NCBI GenBank assembly: GCA_039935035.1
Contig: JBDTLA010000084.1
Coordinates: 14,237-78,236, forward strand
Reading direction: 5' to 3'
Source: Rudaea sp039935035
GTDB lineage: Bacteria; Pseudomonadota; Gammaproteobacteria; Xanthomonadales; Rhodanobacteraceae
DNA: 64,000 bases
Below, one piece after another: positions 18,446 to 27,315 of the stretch; the stretch's first letter is position 1, and every line of letters starts with the position of its first letter. The position numbers and the translations under genes are program-made. Below the pieces are notes generated by a model, which saw only the letters and a list, made by a program, of their open reading frames with translations, made no database searches and had not been told where the DNA came from.

Positions 18446-19375
18446 TCAACCGACACTTCGCCACAAATGTAGCACTGCATAGGCGCGGTAGGGGCGCCAG
18501 GCTTCGGCCGAAGCCTGCAATTTTGGCGTCGATAACGGCGTGCCATCGCGCGACGCGGCCTTGCGCAAAACCAGGTCGGCGGCGGGAAACGCATCGGCAT
18601 GGCGCAGCGCGCGCATGGCGATGTAATGCGCGGTCCATGGGCCGATTCCGGGCAATGCCGTCCAGCGTTCGACAAATTCTTCGAGCGACTGATCTGCGTT
18701 GAAGTCGACGCGGCCAGCGCAGATTGCGCGTGCCATCTCGCGCAGGGTTTGCGCACGCGCGCGGGTAACGCCGATGACAGTGAGATCGGTATCCGCCAAA
18801 TCGTTTGGGCTCGGGAATAGATGAAATTCTCTACCTTGCGACAAGTTCACGCGCAACCCGAATCGCTGCACCAGGCGTGCGCAAAGCGTGCATGCCGCGG
18901 CAACGCTGATCTGCTGGCCGAGCACAGCGCGCACTGCAATCTCGAAGCCGTCCCATGCTCCGGGTACGCGCTGTCCGGGATTGTTCGCAACCTGACATTG
19001 CAGCGGTGGCTTGCGTGAAAGCGTGGTATTGATCGCAGCTATGTCGGCATCCAGGTCGAAGAGGTGGCGTACGCGAGTTTCGATTTCTGGCAACTGCGTG
19101 TGATCGGGAAAATCCACCGACAGTTCCAGTGCGTGGGCACGTTTGGCTTGTGCAACGCGCAAGCTGCCTGCGCGGCCATTCAAAGCGAAGTAACGGGTGT
19201 AACGGTTCGCGTCAACTTCCTCAATCCCGGGAATCGCGCGGCGCGCGAAAAATTCGAGTAGGCCGTGGAAATCGTAAGGTAACTGGTATTTCAGGCGAAT
19301 CGTGGATGGCGGGCGTGCTGGTGAGTCAACACCATCCCCACCCAACCCTGCCCTTGAAGGGGAACGCTTAGTCAT
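18446..19375 (-). CDS. alkA: AlkA-type DNA-3-methyladenine glycosylase II
   Basis: 309 residues. The N-terminal AlkA beta-domain (LPYDFHGLLEFFARRAIPGIE) is followed by the HhH-GPD glycosylase: QQISVAAACTLCARL, then the helix-hairpin-helix LPGIGPWTAHYIAMRAL and a catalytic Asp in the AFPAADLVLRK segment. It excises alkylated bases. The only plausible ATG makes the first 16 or so residues (MTKRSPSRAGLGGDGV) from a dispersed repeat that also occurs at about 20.57 kb, so the true N-terminus may have been lost or replaced. In an operon with ogt. Confidence 0.9.
   Translation of the reverse strand: MTKRSPSRAGLGGDGVDSPARPPSTIRLKYQLPYDFHGLLEFFARRAIPGIEEVDANRYTRYFALNGRAGSLRVAQAKRAHALELSVDFPDHTQLPEIETRVRHLFDLDADIAAINTTLSRKPPLQCQVANNPGQRVPGAWDGFEIAVRAVLGQQISVAAACTLCARLVQRFGLRVNLSQGREFHLFPSPNDLADTDLTVIGVTRARAQTLREMARAICAGRVDFNADQSLEEFVERWTALPGIGPWTAHYIAMRALRHADAFPAADLVLRKAASRDGTPLSTPKLQASAEAWRPYRAYAVLHLWRSVG
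19331..19375. repeat. Dispersed repeat copy overlapping the alkA start
   Basis: The segment beginning CACCATCCCCACCCAACCC with CCCTTGAAGGGG nearly repeats the right half of the element at 20566-20608. On the minus strand it supplies the alkA start codon and early codons. Only one end of the element is present here. Confidence 0.7.
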
Positions 19376-19392
19376 GGCTGCGCCGGATCGGC

Positions 19393-20175
19393 TTAGAAGC
19401 CATAGCGCAGGAAGCCACCATCCACGGCGATGCATTCGCCGGTGACATACGAAGACGCCGGCAGGCACAGGAATGCGACGGTGGCCGCCACCTCTTCGGG
19501 TTCGCCAATTCGACCTAGCGGGGTGCGTGCGAGGACTTCTTCCAGATAATCCGGATCAGCCAGCGCGCCTTCCGTGCGCTGGGTACGGATGTACCACGGC
19601 GCGACCGCATTGACGCGGATGCCATCGGGGGCCCATTCGCAAGCGAGATTGCGCGACAACTGGGTCAACGCAGCCTTGGTCATGCCGTACGGTGCGCCCG
19701 TGCGTACGTGGGTCAACCCGGATACCGAACCGATGTTGACGATCGCGGCATTCGCGTGTTCGCTTAAGTACGGGTAAGCCAGCCGGCACAACTCGAAAGC
19801 CGACAACACGTTGGTGTCAATAAGTTTACGCAAGTCGGCATCGTTGTATTCCAGCGTCTTCTTGCGCACGTTGGTGCCGGCGTTGTTGACCAGTAGCGAC
19901 AAGTCCACATCCAGATCGGCAATCCAGTCGAACACTTCCATGCGCTGTTCGTGCACTGCCACGTCTGCGGCAAACGCGAAAATCTCGCGTCCTGCAAATT
20001 CTTCTGCCACTTCGGCGCGCGCGGTTTCCAGACGCACCTCATCGCGCGCGACCATCAGCACATCGGCACCGAGCCCGGCCAATTCCCGTACACACGCCAA
20101 GCCGATACCTTTGCTTGCGCCGGTAATCAGACAGGTCTGGCCGTCCAGGCGCCAACGCGCGGAATTTGCCGTCAT
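19393..20175 (-). CDS. SDR-family oxidoreductase (tropinone reductase-like)
   Basis: 260 residues, classical short-chain dehydrogenase. Seen: the cofactor loop TGASKGIG (18-25), NNAG (97-100), and the catalytic set S150, Y163, K167 in GSVSGLTHVRTGAPYGMTK. The C-terminal VTGECIAVDGGFLRYGF is typical of the family. R44 after the second strand (MVARDE) suggests NADP(H). The substrate is not predictable. GGAG lies seven bases before the ATG. Confidence 0.88.
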   Translation of the reverse strand: MTANSARWRLDGQTCLITGASKGIGLACVRELAGLGADVLMVARDEVRLETARAEVAEEFAGREIFAFAADVAVHEQRMEVFDWIADLDVDLSLLVNNAGTNVRKKTLEYNDADLRKLIDTNVLSAFELCRLAYPYLSEHANAAIVNIGSVSGLTHVRTGAPYGMTKAALTQLSRNLACEWAPDGIRVNAVAPWYIRTQRTEGALADPDYLEEVLARTPLGRIGEPEEVAATVAFLCLPASSYVTGECIAVDGGFLRYGF

Positions 20176-20248
20176 CACCGTGCTCCGAAGCGCTTGAGAT
20201 GAGCGCGACTACGGCGCAGACTTTACCGACTCATTCGGAGATCACCAA

Positions 20249-20476
20249 ATGAAATCCAGCATCTTGCTCGTTGTCGTGCTTGCCTGCGGACTCGCTGCGT
20301 GCTCCAGCGAGGCCCCGCCAGCGCCAGAAACCGCTACGCAAGCGCCCAAGCCGTTGCCGAAATCGAACATCTTCAGCAGCGATGTCAATGCCCTGAACAA
20401 AGCCAAGAACGTGCAGAACATCGTCAACGAACAAAAACAAAAGACCGACAAGGCGCTGAACGATGACGGCGGTTAA
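20249..20476 (+). CDS. Small lipoprotein of unknown function
   Basis: 75 residues with a type II signal peptide and lipobox LAAC (C18), preceded by CGGAG. The mature part starts with a Pro/Ala-rich linker and ends in a highly charged Lys/Asn/Gln helix (NALNKAKNVQNIVNEQKQK) that could be coiled-coil. It is divergent from the SDR and followed at once by a repeat element. No family is recognised. Confidence 0.7.
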   Translation: MKSSILLVVVLACGLAACSSEAPPAPETATQAPKPLPKSNIFSSDVNALNKAKNVQNIVNEQKQKTDKALNDDGG

Positions 20477-20482
20477 GCTTTG

Positions 20483-20608
20483 AAGCCTCCCCGTTGAATG
20501 GGGAGGCTTGGAGAAGGGGCAGTGTGCGCGTGACGTAGTGCCTGGCGCGATTGTCGCGGGTCTTAACACCATCCCCACCCAACCCTCCCCTTGAAGGGGA
20601 GAGCTTGA
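20483..20608. repeat. MITE-like element with two hairpin ends
   Basis: The left end AAGCCTCCCC / loop GTTGAAT / GGGGAGGCTT (20483-20509) is a perfect 10-bp hairpin. The right end CTCCCC / TTGAA / GGGGAG (20585-20601) is similar in inverted orientation, and both are flanked inward by GGG-rich stretches. This inverted-end structure fits a miniature non-autonomous element. A partial copy lies at 19331-19375. Confidence 0.6.
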
Positions 20609-20664
20609 GCGGGGATCGTCGTGCTTGAATTGTCGCGTCAGGCGCTTTCGTGCCGTGATTCAAC

Positions 20665-22512
20665 TCACCGCATATCGCAAAAGCAATACGCGAACACGCC
20701 CACCTTGCGGTTTTGCAGCGACTGCAGCAAACGTAGTTGATCGGCTACCTGAGGCTGCGACAGCAGGCTGATCGGCATATCCGGCAACACCGCTTTGGCG
20801 AAATGCGCAAGCGCGTCGTTGCTCATGTTCAAAGCCAGTTTTTCCCACGCCGACAGTGGCTTTTCAACATAGACCACGCGATATTTATCGCCAAGATTCG
20901 CTGTTTGTGCAGCTGCGGCTATGGCGTCTTTCAGACCGCCTAGCTTGTCAACCAGCCCACGCTGCAAGGCTTGCTCGCCACTCCATACACGACCGCGCGC
21001 GATCGCATCGATTTCTTCCTTGGTCTTGTGGCGCGCGGCGGCGACTTTGCCGATAAAGTCCTGATAACCCTTGTCGATCATTGCCTGGATGGTGGCGCCG
21101 ACATTCGGATCGAGCGCGCGGCGTGGATCAATGGCATCGGCCAGCGGCGTGGTACCAACACCATCCGTATGCACGCCGATTTTCGCCAGCGTATTCGGAA
21201 TTCCGAAGAACAAACCGAAGATTCCAATGGACCCTGTGATGGTGGTCGGTTCGGCAAAAATCTCGGTGCCGTCCATGGATATCCAGTAGCCGCCCGACGC
21301 GGCGACATTGCCCATCGACACGATGACTGGCTTGCCAGCCTGCTTGGTCAATTCAACTTCGCGCCGGATCAACTCCGATGAAAACGCATCGCCGCCAGGG
21401 GAATTCACGCGCAGCACGACCGCCTTGACCTTGTCGTCATTGCGCGCCTCGCGGATGAGTCGCGCGGTGGACGTGCCGCCGACCGTACCTTGCGGCTGAT
21501 CGCCCGGAAGAATCTCGCCTTCGGCAACAACAACCGCGATTTGCGGGCGCGTATCCAGCGGCGAGTCAGGCGGCAGCGTACCGAGGTAATCACTGAAGTC
21601 GATCTGGCGGAATGTGTGTTCATCCTTGGTGCCCTGCGCGATCAACATTGCGTTGGCTTGATCGCGCGTAGCAAGTTTGTCGACCAGCTTGTTATCCAAG
21701 GCAAGCTTGGCCATGTCACCGCCCGCCGCCTTGACCGCGTCGGGGTAAGTGGCAATCAATGCGGTGACCTTCACCGGATCAAGGTGGCGTTGCGCCGCGA
21801 TGTCTTTCAGAAAGTCGTCCCATACGCCGTTCATCCAGTACAGGTCGGCCTGCTTGGCATCCGCTGACGCATCGTTGCGAATATACGGTTCCGCATACGA
21901 CTTGTATTCGCCGACTCGGAACAGGTGCACGTCGACACCCAGCCAGTCGAGGGCATCCTTGAAATAGGTTCGATACGAGGCAAAGCCGGTCAGCAACACG
22001 CCTTCCATCGAATCCGGATGCAACAGGATCGTGTTCGCATGTGCAGCCAGGTAATACTGGCCCTGGGTCATGCCGTCGGATACGGCCACAACCTGCTTGC
22101 CGGATTGCTTGAAGCGGTCCAGCGCCGCGCCGATTTCTCGTAGCGTGGAAATGCCGGCGCTTTCAATACCATCGGGATACAGCACGATGCGCGCAATGCG
22201 CTTGTCGTCGCGCGCCGCATCGATGGCGTGGATGATGTCGCGCAATTGAACCTGCCGGAGCCTGTTGCCGAACGCACCAGACAAGGCGCGCTGAGTCGCG
22301 TCATTGGTGTATTGCTCGACGATCGAGCCTTTCGGATCCAATACCAAAGCCGTGCGGTCAAGCAATTGCGGCGTACTGCGATGCAATGCCGCAAAAAACA
22401 CAATCAAAAGGAACAGGGCGATGATGCCGAAAACCAGACGCCGGGTGAAGTTGAATACCACCCAGATGCCGACGAAGAACCGGGCAATCACGCCACGTTT
22501 TTTGTCCACCAT
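20665..22512 (-). CDS. sppA: Signal peptide peptidase SppA, 67K type
   Basis: 615 residues, the long tandem-domain form that digests cleaved signal peptides in the inner membrane. One transmembrane anchor lies at about residues 27-43. The catalytic dyad is split over the two halves: Lys at K204 (VGEYKSYAEPY) and Ser at S406 (NVAASGGYW), close to K209/S409 of E. coli. The C-terminal S49 domain is complete. The ATG is chosen nine bases after GGAG. Confidence 0.96.
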   Translation of the reverse strand: MVDKKRGVIARFFVGIWVVFNFTRRLVFGIIALFLLIVFFAALHRSTPQLLDRTALVLDPKGSIVEQYTNDATQRALSGAFGNRLRQVQLRDIIHAIDAARDDKRIARIVLYPDGIESAGISTLREIGAALDRFKQSGKQVVAVSDGMTQGQYYLAAHANTILLHPDSMEGVLLTGFASYRTYFKDALDWLGVDVHLFRVGEYKSYAEPYIRNDASADAKQADLYWMNGVWDDFLKDIAAQRHLDPVKVTALIATYPDAVKAAGGDMAKLALDNKLVDKLATRDQANAMLIAQGTKDEHTFRQIDFSDYLGTLPPDSPLDTRPQIAVVVAEGEILPGDQPQGTVGGTSTARLIREARNDDKVKAVVLRVNSPGGDAFSSELIRREVELTKQAGKPVIVSMGNVAASGGYWISMDGTEIFAEPTTITGSIGIFGLFFGIPNTLAKIGVHTDGVGTTPLADAIDPRRALDPNVGATIQAMIDKGYQDFIGKVAAARHKTKEEIDAIARGRVWSGEQALQRGLVDKLGGLKDAIAAAAQTANLGDKYRVVYVEKPLSAWEKLALNMSNDALAHFAKAVLPDMPISLLSQPQVADQLRLLQSLQNRKVGVFAYCFCDMR

Positions 22513-22693
22513 GTCGAACAACTCCTATACCAAACCTGATGTCCAGCCTACCGGAAGTCGCCAGCGCTGGCACGCGCCACCCGTCATGCATTGCTTCACG
22601 GGTTGCTGGAAAAGTCCATGCAGAAATTTATCAGCCGCTCAAGCCCACGCAAGACGTGCGCTGCATCCCGGCATCGCTTCAATACGGTGTTTT

Positions 22694-24067
22694 TCAACGT
22701 CGCGCTAACTGCAAGGGTCGAAATTGGCGTGCCTGGCGAGCGAAACGCAAGAACAACAACACCGCAGCCACGCTCAAACCCACAATCAATCCCACCCACA
22801 TGCCGCGCACGCCGGCGCCGGCGTGAAATGCCATCCAATAACCCACCGGCATGCCGATACCCCAGTAAGCCAGACTGGTGAGTATCATTGGAACCGTGGT
22901 GTCTTTCAGACCGCGCAACGCACCGTTGGCGGTAACCTGGATACCGTCGGAAAACTGGAAGATCGCCGCCAGCAACAACAATTGCGCGGCCAGCGCGGTC
23001 ACGCTGGCATCGTCGGTATACAGCCCGGCTATCCAATGCGGAAACAACGCCATCAGCGCACACGAAAGCGTCTGCGTAATCAGCGACGTGGCGATGCCGA
23101 TATAGCCGGCATAGCGCACGCCATCGGCATCGCCGCGACCGACCGCACGACCCACGCGCACCGTGGTGGCCATGGCCACGCCCAGCGGCACCATGAAGGT
23201 GACCGAGGCGACATTGATGGCAATTTGGTGACTGGCGATCGCGTCGGTTCCCAGCGAGCCGATCAGCAAAGCGGTGGCGACGAACAAGCCGGCTTCCATC
23301 AATACCGATACGCCCATCGGCACGCCCAGGCGCAGCAAGTCGAGAATCTCGCCCCAATAGGGGCGCACGAAATGGGCGAACAACCGATACGGCCGGTAGT
23401 GCCGACGCCATGCGAGGTAACTGCCGAACGCAGCCAACTGCAGCCACAACACGATGGCAGTGGCCATGCCCGAACCTTGGGCGCCGCGCGCCGGCCAGCC
23501 GAAGCCGCCGTACATCAGCACGTAGCCGATCGGAACCAGCATAACCAACCCAAAAAAGCCGAAATACATGGTCGGGCGCGTTAAACCCAGCCCTTCGGAC
23601 AATCCCCGAAAAGCGAAATAGCCGGTCAACGCGGGCGCACCCCACGACAGCGCATGCAGGAATTTTTGCGTATCCGCGATGATGGCCGTATCGATGCCGA
23701 TGACACGCAACAACAGCCCGGCATGGCGTACGCCAAAAAACAGGATCACACCGAGAATCAAGGCCAACCACAGCGCCTGACGAAACACCACACCGATGCG
23801 CGCCTCGCTGCCTGCACCGGACAACTGCGCAACCGTGGGCGGCAACGCCAACATCACCCCAATTGCCGCCACGATGACCAGCGACCAAATGCTGGCACCT
23901 ACCGCAACAGCGGCAAGCGTAGCTGCGCCGTAGTGACCGGCCAGCACGACGTCGACCACATTCATGCCGATGGCCGACAGTTGCCCAAGCACGATCGGAA
24001 CCGCCAGAATCAGCGTTTCTCGGAATTCGCGACGTAGGCGTTGCGGCTGGTCAAGTGGCAGGAACAT
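22694..24067 (-). CDS. MATE-family multidrug/sodium efflux protein
   Basis: 457 residues with about 12 hydrophobic segments in two similar halves. The N-terminus LRREFRETLILAVPIVLGQLSAIGMNVVDVVLAGHYG is the usual MATE opening, and the second half has the matching PMGVSVLMEAGLFVATALLIGSLG segment. NorM-like members export cationic drugs in exchange for Na+ or H+; the substrate here is unknown. An upstream extended reading to about 24274 is rejected because family members start near this ATG. Confidence 0.9.
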   Translation of the reverse strand: MFLPLDQPQRLRREFRETLILAVPIVLGQLSAIGMNVVDVVLAGHYGAATLAAVAVGASIWSLVIVAAIGVMLALPPTVAQLSGAGSEARIGVVFRQALWLALILGVILFFGVRHAGLLLRVIGIDTAIIADTQKFLHALSWGAPALTGYFAFRGLSEGLGLTRPTMYFGFFGLVMLVPIGYVLMYGGFGWPARGAQGSGMATAIVLWLQLAAFGSYLAWRRHYRPYRLFAHFVRPYWGEILDLLRLGVPMGVSVLMEAGLFVATALLIGSLGTDAIASHQIAINVASVTFMVPLGVAMATTVRVGRAVGRGDADGVRYAGYIGIATSLITQTLSCALMALFPHWIAGLYTDDASVTALAAQLLLLAAIFQFSDGIQVTANGALRGLKDTTVPMILTSLAYWGIGMPVGYWMAFHAGAGVRGMWVGLIVGLSVAAVLLFLRFARQARQFRPLQLARR

Positions 24068-24155
24068 GGGTGGAAATCGTCGGGGTGCGCAGTGTATCCG
24101 ATGGCATGACTTTCGCCTCTCCCCGATGCAGGCAATTGCGTTAGAGTGATTCGCG

Positions 24156-25370
24156 ATGAAAAGCACGAACGCCAACGTTTCCGACACCGACACGCCTGCT
24201 ACAAACGCCAGCAGCGTCACAACGCCGCACGCCAAAGCACTGTGCGCAAACTGTGGTGCCGAATTGTGTGGCACGCATTGTCACGATTGCGGTCAGCCGG
24301 TCAAGGGGATGATCCGGCCGTTGTCGAGTATGCTCAGTGATATCGCCGACACAATCTTCAATATCGACTCGCGCATCTTCCGTACCCTGTACCCGTTGTA
24401 TTTCCGACCCGGGTATTTATCCAACCAATACTTTTCCGGGCGTCGCGTGCGCTACGTCACGCCATTTCGTTTGTATTTTTTTCTCAGCGTCGCGGCATTC
24501 CTGCTGATTCAGGTGAGTCTGGATTCGTTCAAACTGCCAAACATGATTGTGATTGATCCCGGGGACGGCAACAGTTTTGCCAATGCGAAAACCGCGCAAC
24601 AAGTCGTCTCTCAAAGCGATTCGGCACTTGCGGCACTCAAATCGGCAAAGCACCTTCCCTTCGTCCCGACCATGGCGATAAACCAAGCGACGCGCGAAAT
24701 CCACGAAAACGCCGAGCGCCGCTTGGCGCAACTGAAAGATGAACGACCGGGCAACGCGCAAACGACAACCGAACAAAACGTTGAATCACCCAAGTCAAAT
24801 CCAAAGGGCATAGTCCAGCTTGGCGATGAGGAATGGGATCCGCGGGCCAATCCGATCCGCATCGCCTGGTTGCCCGAATTCGCCAACAATCGAATCAACA
24901 ACGCCGCGGTCCACCTGCACGACAATCTGCCTCGCATCAAGAAAAACCCGCTCCCATTCTTCGTCGGCACGCTGGGTGTGCTGCCGGGCGTCTTGTTCGT
25001 TCTGATGCCGTTGTTTGCGCTGATGTTGAAGATTTTCTACTTCTTCAAACGCCGCCTGTACATGGAGCATCTTATCGTCGCGCTGAACAGCCACAGCTTC
25101 ATTTTCGTGTCGCTGATATTGCTGACCCTGGCTGGGCTCACAAAGATGTGGGCCAATACCGCCGCACCTTGGCTCGCCGTCGTAATGGGCTGGGCGATTT
25201 TCCTGATGGGCTGGTGGCTGCCGATCTATTTGTTGCTGATGCAGAAGAAAGTATACAAACAGGGCTGGATCTTGACCGTGCTCAAGTACTGCACGATCGG
25301 CATCGGCTACACGCTCATGATCGCACTGGGTATCAGCGCCGCATTCGTGGTCAGCCTCGCCACGACCTGA
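24156..25370 (+). CDS. DUF3667-type zinc-ribbon membrane protein
   Basis: 404 residues. A short Ser/Thr-rich N-terminus leads into a zinc ribbon (C30xxC33 ... C42xxC45). RTLYPLYFRPGYLSNQYFSGRRVRYVTPFRLYFF (about 80-112) is the DUF3667 signature before the first membrane helix. A soluble, charged loop (about 130-260) is followed by four hydrophobic helices. The function is unknown; an inner-membrane protein with a cytoplasmic zinc ribbon is inferred. Divergent from the MATE gene, 88 bp apart. Confidence 0.82.
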   Translation: MKSTNANVSDTDTPATNASSVTTPHAKALCANCGAELCGTHCHDCGQPVKGMIRPLSSMLSDIADTIFNIDSRIFRTLYPLYFRPGYLSNQYFSGRRVRYVTPFRLYFFLSVAAFLLIQVSLDSFKLPNMIVIDPGDGNSFANAKTAQQVVSQSDSALAALKSAKHLPFVPTMAINQATREIHENAERRLAQLKDERPGNAQTTTEQNVESPKSNPKGIVQLGDEEWDPRANPIRIAWLPEFANNRINNAAVHLHDNLPRIKKNPLPFFVGTLGVLPGVLFVLMPLFALMLKIFYFFKRRLYMEHLIVALNSHSFIFVSLILLTLAGLTKMWANTAAPWLAVVMGWAIFLMGWWLPIYLLLMQKKVYKQGWILTVLKYCTIGIGYTLMIALGISAAFVVSLATT

Positions 25371-25380
25371 ACAGCGGTGG

Positions 25381-26094
25381 TCACCGTGCAGATGGCGTCG
25401 AATTTTTGGCCAACTCGGCAGCGCGTTGTTCCGGGGTCATGGGCAGCAATCGTTGTAACCATTCCGCGCGCTGATCCGGCTGTTGGCTACTCCATGCGCG
25501 ATGGAATGCATGGCGCTGGTCGGAACTGAAGCCGCGCAGCATCTGACGCACCGGTTTGCGTTGTTCGGCCGGGATTGATTGGAAGAATTCACGGGCGTTG
25601 CTCGCACGCTGCTGCATTTTTGCCCCGTCCATGAAAGCCCGCCGTTGGGCCGGTGTCATTTGCGCGAATTTCTCCTGCAGCTTTTCCTTTTGCGCGGGGG
25701 CAAGCCCGTTGAATCGCTTGAAAGCACGCCGAATTCGTTGCTGCTGTTCCTGCGGCAGTTGCTGAAACTGGTCATAGCGTTGGCGCAAGTGCGCCCGCTG
25801 CTCGGCAGTCATGCTGTTCCATTTCTCGAAGCGCTGCTGCAACTTGTCGCGTTGTTCGGCAGACAGCGTGCTCCAGCGCTGCGCACCACGAATCAGGCGC
25901 TGTTGCGCGGATGCTGAAAGCTCATCCCACTTTTGCTGCATCGGCGCAAGCACCTGTTGAGCATCGGCACTCAACGCAGACCATGGCGTGGCTTGGCTGG
26001 TCGTTGCCGATGGCGGCGCCGCAATGGCGCATGGCATGACGGGCGCGACCAGCGCCAGCAGGCAGCTCAGGGCGAGTTTTCGGGTCAGACTCAT
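25381..26094 (-). CDS. Exported DUF3106-type Gln/Arg-rich helical protein
   Basis: 237 residues with a signal peptide (to about AIA, residue 25). The mature protein is a chain of roughly 20-residue helical units, each with an LSAxxQQ/MTAEQR-like turn followed by an Arg/Gln/Lys helix, typical of DUF3106 proteins. Function unknown; a periplasmic location with structural resemblance to CpxP/Spy-like LTxxQ chaperones is speculation. Last gene of a four-gene operon behind a sigma factor; its ATG overlaps the preceding stop as ATGA. Confidence 0.8.
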   Translation of the reverse strand: MSLTRKLALSCLLALVAPVMPCAIAAPPSATTSQATPWSALSADAQQVLAPMQQKWDELSASAQQRLIRGAQRWSTLSAEQRDKLQQRFEKWNSMTAEQRAHLRQRYDQFQQLPQEQQQRIRRAFKRFNGLAPAQKEKLQEKFAQMTPAQRRAFMDGAKMQQRASNAREFFQSIPAEQRKPVRQMLRGFSSDQRHAFHRAWSSQQPDQRAEWLQRLLPMTPEQRAAELAKNSTPSAR

Positions 26095-26381
26095 GGTTTG
26101 TGTTCGGCCTTGTCTTGGTTCAGCTTCACGTCGGGATGTTCGGCCAGACCCATGGGGTCCAAGCCGTCGGCGGCGTCGCCGTAATCGGCGAGAAAGCCGA
26201 TCAGTGCCACGCTTGGAACAATGCGTTTAGCAGCTGTGGTTGTGGATTGAGACTGCAGATCGACGCGCGTTTTCGCTACATGCTTCGACTCGCCAGTGGC
26301 AGGCGGTGGTGACGCGGGTGCGGGTGCGGGTGCGGCAGCCTGGCCGACGCAGAGAATCCACAGCGCAAATGTCACGCTCAT
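26091..26381 (-). CDS. Small exported or anchored protein in the sigma-factor operon
   Basis: 96 residues. It begins with a hydrophobic segment (FALWILCVGQAAA) and an Ala/Pro repeat (APAPAPASPPP), then a C-terminal part with GFLADYGDAADGLDPMGLAEH. No family recognised. It overlaps both neighbours by 4 bp (ATGA), so translation of the operon is likely coupled. Confidence 0.65.
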   Translation of the reverse strand: MSVTFALWILCVGQAAAPAPAPASPPPATGESKHVAKTRVDLQSQSTTTAAKRIVPSVALIGFLADYGDAADGLDPMGLAEHPDVKLNQDKAEHKP

Positions 26382-26758
26382 CCCTCACCATCGCTGTCCT
26401 GAGCGTCCAGCCAGGCATAGAAGTCGAGATTTTGATAAAGATCCAGGCTGTCGTCCCCACTGACCATTTCCAGATCGTCCGGCTGGAAGTTGGCAAGCGT
26501 TTTCGAAGTATGTGCGGTCGAGGTATCAGGCTGTTGTTGCGTGCGCACCTGCCACACACCGAATGCAAGCATGAGCATGCACGCACTGGCCAAGCCCGTG
26601 GGCAGCAACCACCGCGTCGCGTAGCGATGCCGTTGCGTCAGGGCTGCCTGTCGCGCGCGATTGAGCCGCGACAAGGTCTGGGCATCCAGATTCAGCGCCG
26701 AGGTATCCAGCAGTGCCTTGGCCTTCCGGGTCCATTCGGGATATTCGGGTGTGTTCAT
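26378..26758 (-). CDS. Single-pass membrane protein, DUF3619-like, possible sigma-factor partner
   Basis: 126 residues. A cytoplasmic N-terminal helix pair (LNLDAQTLSRLNRARQAAL) is followed by one membrane helix at about 50-68 (LLPTGLASACMLMLAFGVW) and an acidic C-terminal tail. The layout resembles DUF3619 proteins and, in outline, anti-sigma factors: it is encoded directly downstream of an ECF-type sigma gene with a 4-bp overlap. Whether it binds the sigma factor cannot be seen from the sequence. Confidence 0.65.
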   Translation of the reverse strand: MNTPEYPEWTRKAKALLDTSALNLDAQTLSRLNRARQAALTQRHRYATRWLLPTGLASACMLMLAFGVWQVRTQQQPDTSTAHTSKTLANFQPDDLEMVSGDDSLDLYQNLDFYAWLDAQDSDGEG

Positions 26759-27315
26759 AAATAGTCTCCCAATTCACGCCGCAATGCCGTCAGCGCACGC
26801 GAAAGGTGGGTTTTCACGCTACCTTCGCTGCAACGCATCGTTTCCGCGGTGCTGGCCACATCGAAGCCTTCCCATACGCGCAGCAGGAAGGTCTGACGCT
26901 GGCGCAGTGGCAGTCGCTGGAGCGCGCCATCCAGCGCCTGCGCCGTTTGGTCTCCGGCAACGCGCCGTAGCGGCCCGGGATCGTTGGGGTCCTGCGCGCG
27001 CGCGATCTCATCGTCTTCGTCATTGCTGGCGGCGCGGCCAAAAAAAGTGGTCCAACGAGCGCGTACACGCTTGCGCCTGTGCCAGTCGTTCAGGCGGCTG
27101 TCGAGCACCCGAAAGAACAACGGTGCCCAATCCTCGGCGGGTTTGCGCGCATAGTGGCGGACGAATCCAAACATGGCGTCCTGCACCACGTCGAGTGCAT
27201 CTTCACGGTTGCCAGTGGCAAGCTCTGCCATGCGAAAGCCACGTCGCTCGACGTGTTTGAGAAACGCATCAAGCGTTTGCTCGTCTGCTTTGGCCGCATC
27301 CACGCGCTCAGTCAT
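26755..27315 (-). CDS. ECF-like sigma-70 family RNA polymerase sigma factor
   Basis: About 186 residues from MTERVDAAKADEQ. Region 2 is RGFRMAELATGNREDALDVVQDAMFGFVRHY; region 4 has the helix-turn-helix LPLRQRQTFLLRVWEGFDVASTAETMRCSEGSVKTHLSRAL. It would direct RNA polymerase to a small regulon. An ATG 28 codons further upstream (27399) is possible but its extra residues look unlike the family. It heads an operon with a membrane protein and two exported proteins, consistent with envelope-stress control. Confidence 0.88.
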   Translation of the reverse strand: MTERVDAAKADEQTLDAFLKHVERRGFRMAELATGNREDALDVVQDAMFGFVRHYARKPAEDWAPLFFRVLDSRLNDWHRRKRVRARWTTFFGRAASNDEDDEIARAQDPNDPGPLRRVAGDQTAQALDGALQRLPLRQRQTFLLRVWEGFDVASTAETMRCSEGSVKTHLSRALTALRRELGDYL

